64,000 nucleotides of DNA, taken from positions 1-64,000 of the forward strand of contig NZ_JANSJE010000015.1 in NCBI RefSeq assembly GCF_047462415.1, read 5' to 3'. The notes under the pieces are model-generated. The model ran no database searches, was not told where the DNA came from, and was given only the letters and a program-made list of their open reading frames with translations. The stretch is from Thermostichus sp047462415. Its GTDB lineage: Bacteria; Cyanobacteriota; Cyanobacteriia; Thermostichales; Thermostichaceae. Both the position numbers and the translations under genes were made by a program. Each line of letters opens with the position of its first letter. Position 1 is the stretch's first letter. This document shows, piece by piece, positions 59,243 to 64,000 of the stretch.

Positions 59243-61615
59243 TCAAGCGGCTCTTTTGGGGGCAAGAGAGGAATTTTGGGTCTGCCAGGCCTGCCTAAGC
59301 TGTCTGAGGCATTGTTGCCAACGCCGCAGTTCCCCGGCTTCCAGCGCGATCCCGCCAAAGCGCACCTCCAGGTAGCGCTGCAGGAACTGGATGGCGAGCT
59401 CGGCTTGGGGCAAGTTGGACTGGCGCAAGTGTTCTAGGCAGGCTTCAGGACCTAGGTGGGCTGGGATCCCCACTGCCGTCGCCAGCTCCCGCAGTTGGAG
59501 GTAAAGTCTGGAGATTGCCTGGCGGCGCCGCTGCGATTTGGGCAGGGCCGTCGGGATCCAGCGCATGCCGGCAAAGGCCAGACTTGGCAGCAGGATCCCG
59601 ATCATCCAGGTGGGCCATTCTGGGGGCGGCTGCCACAGGGATCCCATCACCACTCCATTGCCAAGTGTGGCCAAGAGGACCCATCCCCCATCCCGCCAGT
59701 GCAAAGCCTGGTAGCGGCGGCGGCGGCCCCAGTAGGCCGTGAAGCCGGTGATCAAAATCACCCCCAGCAGCGGCAGGCTGTTCTGTTGCAGCCTTTGCCC
59801 CCAGCCCACCAGACCGCGACGGAAGGCGGCGGCAACATCCTCTCGATCGGAAGAGACCGCTACTGCACTGGCGATCTCCTGAATCTGCCGCCAGATCTGC
59901 CGCTGGGTGGATAGATCGTACTGGATGACGTACTTAAACCAACGGAAGCGCAGGCTGTCGTGAAAATCTTGCAGGGGATCCCACCAGCTTTGCCGCTGGC
60001 TGACATTGGCCTCTGGCGGCGTGGCGTCGAAGAGGATCCATCCATAGGGGCCAAAGGGGATCTCCGTCCAAGAATGGGCATCGGCGTTGCGCACCGCCAG
60101 GTACTTTTCCTGCGCCACCCAGCGCCCGCCCAAAAAGCCATTGACCACGCGGGCCGGGATGCCAATGCTGCGGGCCAGCACCGTCAGGGCGGTGGCAAAG
60201 TATTCGCAGTGGCCGCGGCGGTGGGTAAACAAAAAGGCCTCCAAAGGCGGTTCGGCCCCGGGATCCGGCAGATCCGTGGTGTAGGCGTAGTTCTCCAGCA
60301 GGTAGTTCTGCAGAGCTGTCGCCTTGCCAAAGACATCGGGGATCCCAGCCGTGATCTCCTCTGCCAATGCGGGAATGCGCGGATCCAGCTCTGCCGGCAG
60401 CTGCAGGTAGGCTGCCTGCTGGGCTGGGTCAAGAGCACTTAGCAACTCCGCCTGGCCGAGCTGGCGCAGGCGGGGCCCCAGATCGCGGGGGATCCAGCTC
60501 ACGGCGCGATAGAAATAGGGCATCCGGGGGGGCAGGGAATGGCTGACATCCCCGCTCTCGTGCAGGAGGAGGCGGCGAGTTTGCCGTTGCCATGCCTGCT
60601 GAGGGGTCATCGCCCCCCCCCGATCCAACCACTCCACCTCCAGCAGCGGCGCCACCCCAAAGACGGTGTTGGTGGCCAGCGGCTCTAGGTAGATAAGCTG
60701 CTCCAGGGAGAGGAACTGGAGGTCGCTAGCGGTGGGGATCAAGGGGGAAGCCGAGAGGGCAAAGACCCCTGCTGCAGTGGGGAAAATCGGGATCGCGCGG
60801 TTCAGCGTCCGCGACCAAGCCCGCCCGTCGTAGCGATCAAAGCTGATCCCCCGCCAGTAGAGGGACTCCACCTGAGGCGGCACCCCTGCCGGGAACTCCA
60901 CCCGCATAACAACAGTGCTGTCGGTCTTGAGGGTGCCGAACTCCCCCAGGCTGACTTCCTCGGCAAAGCCAGTGGTCATCACCGGCGAGCGGGCCTGCCG
61001 GCCTAGGATCCCCAAGCTAAGGCGCGGAAAGAGGAAAAACAAAACCACCGCGAGAAGGGTTGCCAGCAAAGCCAGGGATCCAAGCAACCCCAGAAAGTTG
61101 AGGTCGATCCCGCGAACTTGGCTGGCCGCCTGCGGGTGCTGCTCCGCCTGCAGGCGCAGGTGATAGAGGGTGAGGTTAACCAGCCCCACCCCCACATACA
61201 GCAGGAATAAAAACCCAAAGCTGATGTCCTCGTTAAAGAGGGTGGCGATGGCCATCAGAAGCAAAGACAACACCGCCAACTGAATGTGGTCGGCTGCCCG
61301 CTCCCGCTGAAACAACTTGGCCCCCGTAAGGTAGAGCACCAGGCCTATGGCCCCATCCGAAAGCGGCAGCACGCCCGCAAGCACCAGGGCCGCCAGGCTG
61401 ACCAGCACGCTCACCGTCAGGGGCATCCACAGGGGCGCATAGCGGGCAAAGCTAATGCGGGGCGGCTCCCAAAACCAACTGGCAGCCCCCGCTGCCAAGC
61501 AGAGGGCGATAACCGCCGGCGACAGGGCCTGATCTCCCAGACAAAGGGCGGCAAAGGCGATCCCCACCAGCAGGTAGATGAAGAGCTTTTGGACGGCAAG
61601 CAGTGGCCAGGTCAT
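59243..61615 (-). CDS. TgpA-type transglutaminase-like membrane protein
   Basis: 790 residues. About eight N-terminal membrane helices (TgpA_N, up to about residue 210). Then a soluble transglutaminase-like domain with the catalytic triad: Cys in RRGHCEYFATAL, His in NADAHSWTEIPF and Asp in WILFDATPP. One or two further membrane helices and a C-terminal DUF4129-like helical tail follow. TgpA of Pseudomonas has transglutaminase activity; the cyanobacterial role is unknown. Single gene, divergent from uvrA. Confidence 0.92.
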   Translation of the reverse strand: MTWPLLAVQKLFIYLLVGIAFAALCLGDQALSPAVIALCLAAGAASWFWEPPRISFARYAPLWMPLTVSVLVSLAALVLAGVLPLSDGAIGLVLYLTGAKLFQRERAADHIQLAVLSLLLMAIATLFNEDISFGFLFLLYVGVGLVNLTLYHLRLQAEQHPQAASQVRGIDLNFLGLLGSLALLATLLAVVLFFLFPRLSLGILGRQARSPVMTTGFAEEVSLGEFGTLKTDSTVVMRVEFPAGVPPQVESLYWRGISFDRYDGRAWSRTLNRAIPIFPTAAGVFALSASPLIPTASDLQFLSLEQLIYLEPLATNTVFGVAPLLEVEWLDRGGAMTPQQAWQRQTRRLLLHESGDVSHSLPPRMPYFYRAVSWIPRDLGPRLRQLGQAELLSALDPAQQAAYLQLPAELDPRIPALAEEITAGIPDVFGKATALQNYLLENYAYTTDLPDPGAEPPLEAFLFTHRRGHCEYFATALTVLARSIGIPARVVNGFLGGRWVAQEKYLAVRNADAHSWTEIPFGPYGWILFDATPPEANVSQRQSWWDPLQDFHDSLRFRWFKYVIQYDLSTQRQIWRQIQEIASAVAVSSDREDVAAAFRRGLVGWGQRLQQNSLPLLGVILITGFTAYWGRRRRYQALHWRDGGWVLLATLGNGVVMGSLWQPPPEWPTWMIGILLPSLAFAGMRWIPTALPKSQRRRQAISRLYLQLRELATAVGIPAHLGPEACLEHLRQSNLPQAELAIQFLQRYLEVRFGGIALEAGELRRWQQCLRQLRQAWQTQNSSLAPKRAA

Positions 61616-61829
61616 GGGCTAGGTTGCTTCGGGATCCCTCAAGTGGCCCTTCCAAGATAGCCAAGTCTTTCCTCTTCTCCTGCCCCCTATTGCCGCCACC
61701 CCTTGCGATGGGGAGAAGACAGACTTCTGCTGCAGCACTAGAATCGTTAATGTTCCTTAACTTTTGTTGTTTTTCGACTCGCCAATTTTGGGCAGAGTCT
61801 CCACCCACGCTGCACACAGAGGGGATGAG

Positions 61830-64000
61830 ATGTCCGGCCAAAACGAAATCCATGTGGTGGGGGCGCGGCAGCACAACCTCAAAAACCTCGAGCTGCGGAT
61901 CCCGCGCAATCGCCTGGTGGTGTTTACCGGCGTCTCCGGCTCTGGAAAATCTTCTCTGGCCTTCGACACCATCTTTGCCGAGGGGCAGCGGCGCTACGTG
62001 GAGTCCCTCAGCGCCTATGCGCGGCAATTTCTGGGGCAACTGGACAAACCGGATGTAGACCGCATCGAGGGCTTGAGCCCAGCCATTGCCATCGACCAAA
62101 AGTCCACCAGCCACAACCCCCGCTCCACGGTTGGCACCGTGACCGAAATCTACGACTACCTGCGGCTGCTGTATGGGCGGGCCGGGATCCCCCACTGCCC
62201 CCATTGTGACCGGGTGATTGCCCCCCAGACGGTGGATCAAATGGTGGACCAGATCCTGGCCCTGCCGGAGCGGACGCGCTTTCAGTTGCTTGCGCCCGTG
62301 GTGAGGGGAAAAAAGGGCACCCACGCAGCGCTCTTGCAAAGCCTGAGCCAGCAGGGGTTTGTGCGGGTGCGCATCGACGGCCAGGTGCGGGATCTCAGCG
62401 AGGAAATTGAGTTGGCCAAAACCAAGGCCCACACCATTGAGGTGGTGGTGGATCGGCTGGTTAAGGGCCCCAACATCGCAGAGCGGCTGGCCGATTCCCT
62501 GACCACCTGTCTGCGCCAGTCGGGGGGACTGGCGGTGGTGGAGCTCTTGCCCCGTGAAGACGAACGGGAACACCTGCTGCAAAAAGTAGCCGAGGTGGCG
62601 GGGCAGTACCTCAACGGCAAGCCAACGGAGCTGATCTTTTCGGAACAATTTGCCTGCCCCGAACACGGCTCCGTGCTGGGCGAGCTGTCGCCGCGGCTAT
62701 TTTCCTTTAACTCCCCCATCGGCGCCTGTCCCGTCTGTCACGGCCTGGGCTTTGAACCCATCTTCGACCCCGACCGGATCGTGCCGGATCCCAAGCTCCC
62801 CCTCTATGCGGCCATTGCTCCCTGGGCGGAGCGGGAGAACCCCTACTATCTGGCCCTACTGGCGGGGGCTGCTAAGGCCTTTGGCTTTGAGCTCAGCAGC
62901 CGCTGGTGCGACCTTACCCCCGAGCAGCAGCAGCTCCTCCTCTACGGCAGCGACCAGGAGATCTACGTTGAGGCGGAATCCCCCCAGGGGAGCCGGGGCT
63001 ACTACCGCCGCTTTGAAGGGGTAATCCCGCAGTTGCAGCGGCACTACCAAGAGACCACCGCCGAAACCTACCGGCAAAAGCTGGAGACCTACCTGACCTA
63101 CCGCCCCTGTGCTGCCTGTGGCGGATCCCGGCTGCGGCCAGAGGCCCTGGCCGTGCGCGTCGGTGGCTACCGCATCACGGATCTCACCGAGATCTCCATC
63201 CGCGACTGCCTGCAGCGCCTGGAGCAGCTCCAGCTTACCCCCCGCCAAGCGCAGATTGCCGAGCTAGTGCTGCGGGAGATCAAAACCCGCCTGCAGTTTT
63301 TAATTGACGTGGGCCTTGACTACCTCACCCTGGCCCGACCGGCCATGACCCTTTCGGGGGGCGAGGCGCAGCGGATCCGACTGGCCAGCCAGATTGGCTC
63401 CGGCCTGACGGGGGTGCTCTACGTGCTGGACGAACCCTCCATTGGCCTGCACCAGCGGGATAACCAACGCCTCTTGCAAACCCTATTCCGCCTACGGGAT
63501 CTGGGCAACACCTTAATTGTGGTGGAACACGATGAAGAGACCATTCGCGCCGCCGACCACATCGTGGACATTGGCCCTGGCGCTGGCATCCACGGCGGAG
63601 AAGTGGTGGCCCAAGGATCTCTAGCCGACATCCTAGCCTGCGAGCGCTCCCTCACCGGCGCCTATCTGTCGGGGCGGCGGCGGATCCCAACCCCAGCTCA
63701 GCGGCGACCTGGCAAAGCCGTCTCCCTCAAGCTCACCGATGCCCACAAAAACAACCTCAAGCACATCGATGTGGAGATCCCCCTGGGCAAGCTGGTCTGC
63801 GTCACCGGCGTCTCCGGCTCCGGCAAGTCCACCCTGGTCAACGAGTTGCTCTACCCTGCCCTGCAACACTCCCTCGGCCAGAAGGTGCCTAAGCCAACGG
63901 AAATGGGGGAGCTACACGGCATTGAACACATCGACAAGGTCATTGTCATCGACCAATCCCCCATTGGCCGCACCCCCCGCTCCAACCCCGCCACCTACAC
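61830..64000 (+). CDS. uvrA: Excinuclease ABC subunit A, 3' end outside window
   Basis: 723 complete codons are visible, about three quarters of the usual 940-970. UvrA recognises DNA damage in nucleotide excision repair. The first ATPase half has Walker A GVSGSGKSS, then HCPHCDRVIAP, a zinc-type CxxC pair (CPVCHGLGFEP), TYRPCAACGGSRL, signature LSGGEAQRIRLA and Walker B VLYVLDEPSIGLHQRD. The second half starts with LTDAHKNNLKHIDVEIPLGK and Walker A GVSGSGKST at about 63800. The ATG at 61830 (MSGQNEIHVVGARQHNL) is chosen; the frame is open through 64000. Confidence 0.97.
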   Translation, partial: MSGQNEIHVVGARQHNLKNLELRIPRNRLVVFTGVSGSGKSSLAFDTIFAEGQRRYVESLSAYARQFLGQLDKPDVDRIEGLSPAIAIDQKSTSHNPRSTVGTVTEIYDYLRLLYGRAGIPHCPHCDRVIAPQTVDQMVDQILALPERTRFQLLAPVVRGKKGTHAALLQSLSQQGFVRVRIDGQVRDLSEEIELAKTKAHTIEVVVDRLVKGPNIAERLADSLTTCLRQSGGLAVVELLPREDEREHLLQKVAEVAGQYLNGKPTELIFSEQFACPEHGSVLGELSPRLFSFNSPIGACPVCHGLGFEPIFDPDRIVPDPKLPLYAAIAPWAERENPYYLALLAGAAKAFGFELSSRWCDLTPEQQQLLLYGSDQEIYVEAESPQGSRGYYRRFEGVIPQLQRHYQETTAETYRQKLETYLTYRPCAACGGSRLRPEALAVRVGGYRITDLTEISIRDCLQRLEQLQLTPRQAQIAELVLREIKTRLQFLIDVGLDYLTLARPAMTLSGGEAQRIRLASQIGSGLTGVLYVLDEPSIGLHQRDNQRLLQTLFRLRDLGNTLIVVEHDEETIRAADHIVDIGPGAGIHGGEVVAQGSLADILACERSLTGAYLSGRRRIPTPAQRRPGKAVSLKLTDAHKNNLKHIDVEIPLGKLVCVTGVSGSGKSTLVNELLYPALQHSLGQKVPKPTEMGELHGIEHIDKVIVIDQSPIGRTPRSNPATY

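Overview
The window is chromosomal DNA of a unicellular cyanobacterium. It carries phycobilin and phycobilisome genes (pcyA, apcD, an NblB-like HEAT protein), the cyanobacterial NDH-1 subunit ndhN next to ldpA, CP12, a PAM68-type photosystem assembly protein beside rpsO, and ferredoxin-sulfite reductase. The palindrome GGGATCCC, or its core GGATCC, occurs in almost every gene, while the usual cyanobacterial HIP1 octamer GCGATCGC is nearly absent. From memory this fits the thermophilic hot-spring Synechococcus lineage (JA-3-3Ab / JA-2-3B'a type); I could not run a comparison.

Layout. 1-4.7 kb is a leftward block: prmA-rsmE, then hisS with a hypothetical protein 6 nt behind it. 5-20.5 kb holds an ACT-domain regulator, pcyA, tRNA-Ser(CGA), panB, a lipoprotein, a large coiled-coil protein, a GT4 glycosyltransferase, a PH-domain membrane protein, ygfZ, a helicase-like protein without a P-loop, an AEC permease, ispH, LapA-like and pentapeptide proteins, and a glmU gene fused to a PPC (DUF296) domain. 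20.6-31.3 kb holds small membrane proteins, an ECF-type ATPase, cp12, an FTR1 iron permease, msrB, ndhN-ldpA-ycf45, chrA and lgt. 31.5-34.4 kb holds an OmpR-type response regulator and a cruG-like glycosyltransferase flanked by two decayed genes (Uma2 relic, STAS gene with an amber stop). 34.5-47.7 kb holds a TPR protein, sir, an ABC exporter, larC, PAM68-rpsO, nblB-like, apcD, pilT, folE, an SDR and a ferric-iron ABC ATPase. 47.7-54.7 kb holds an NrtR-type regulator, an orphan MT-A70 methyltransferase, trxA, a 6S-like RNA candidate, a LOG-family protein, trpF, a RodZ-like protein and a pseudouridine synthase. 55-64 kb holds rbfA, photolyase, a secreted alkaline phosphatase, a TgpA-type transglutaminase and a uvrA that runs off the right edge.

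Most genes are housekeeping and stand singly or in short operons. I see no prophage, CRISPR array, toxin-antitoxin pair or intact insertion sequence. The most unusual signal is a family of short repeats sharing the core CGCTnnCGCGAAC. It sits in composite intergenic palindromes (12.05, 14.9, 28.6, 37.3, 51.5 and 57.5 kb) and also inside coding regions, where in three unrelated proteins it is read in the same frame as KDSVPLTR.
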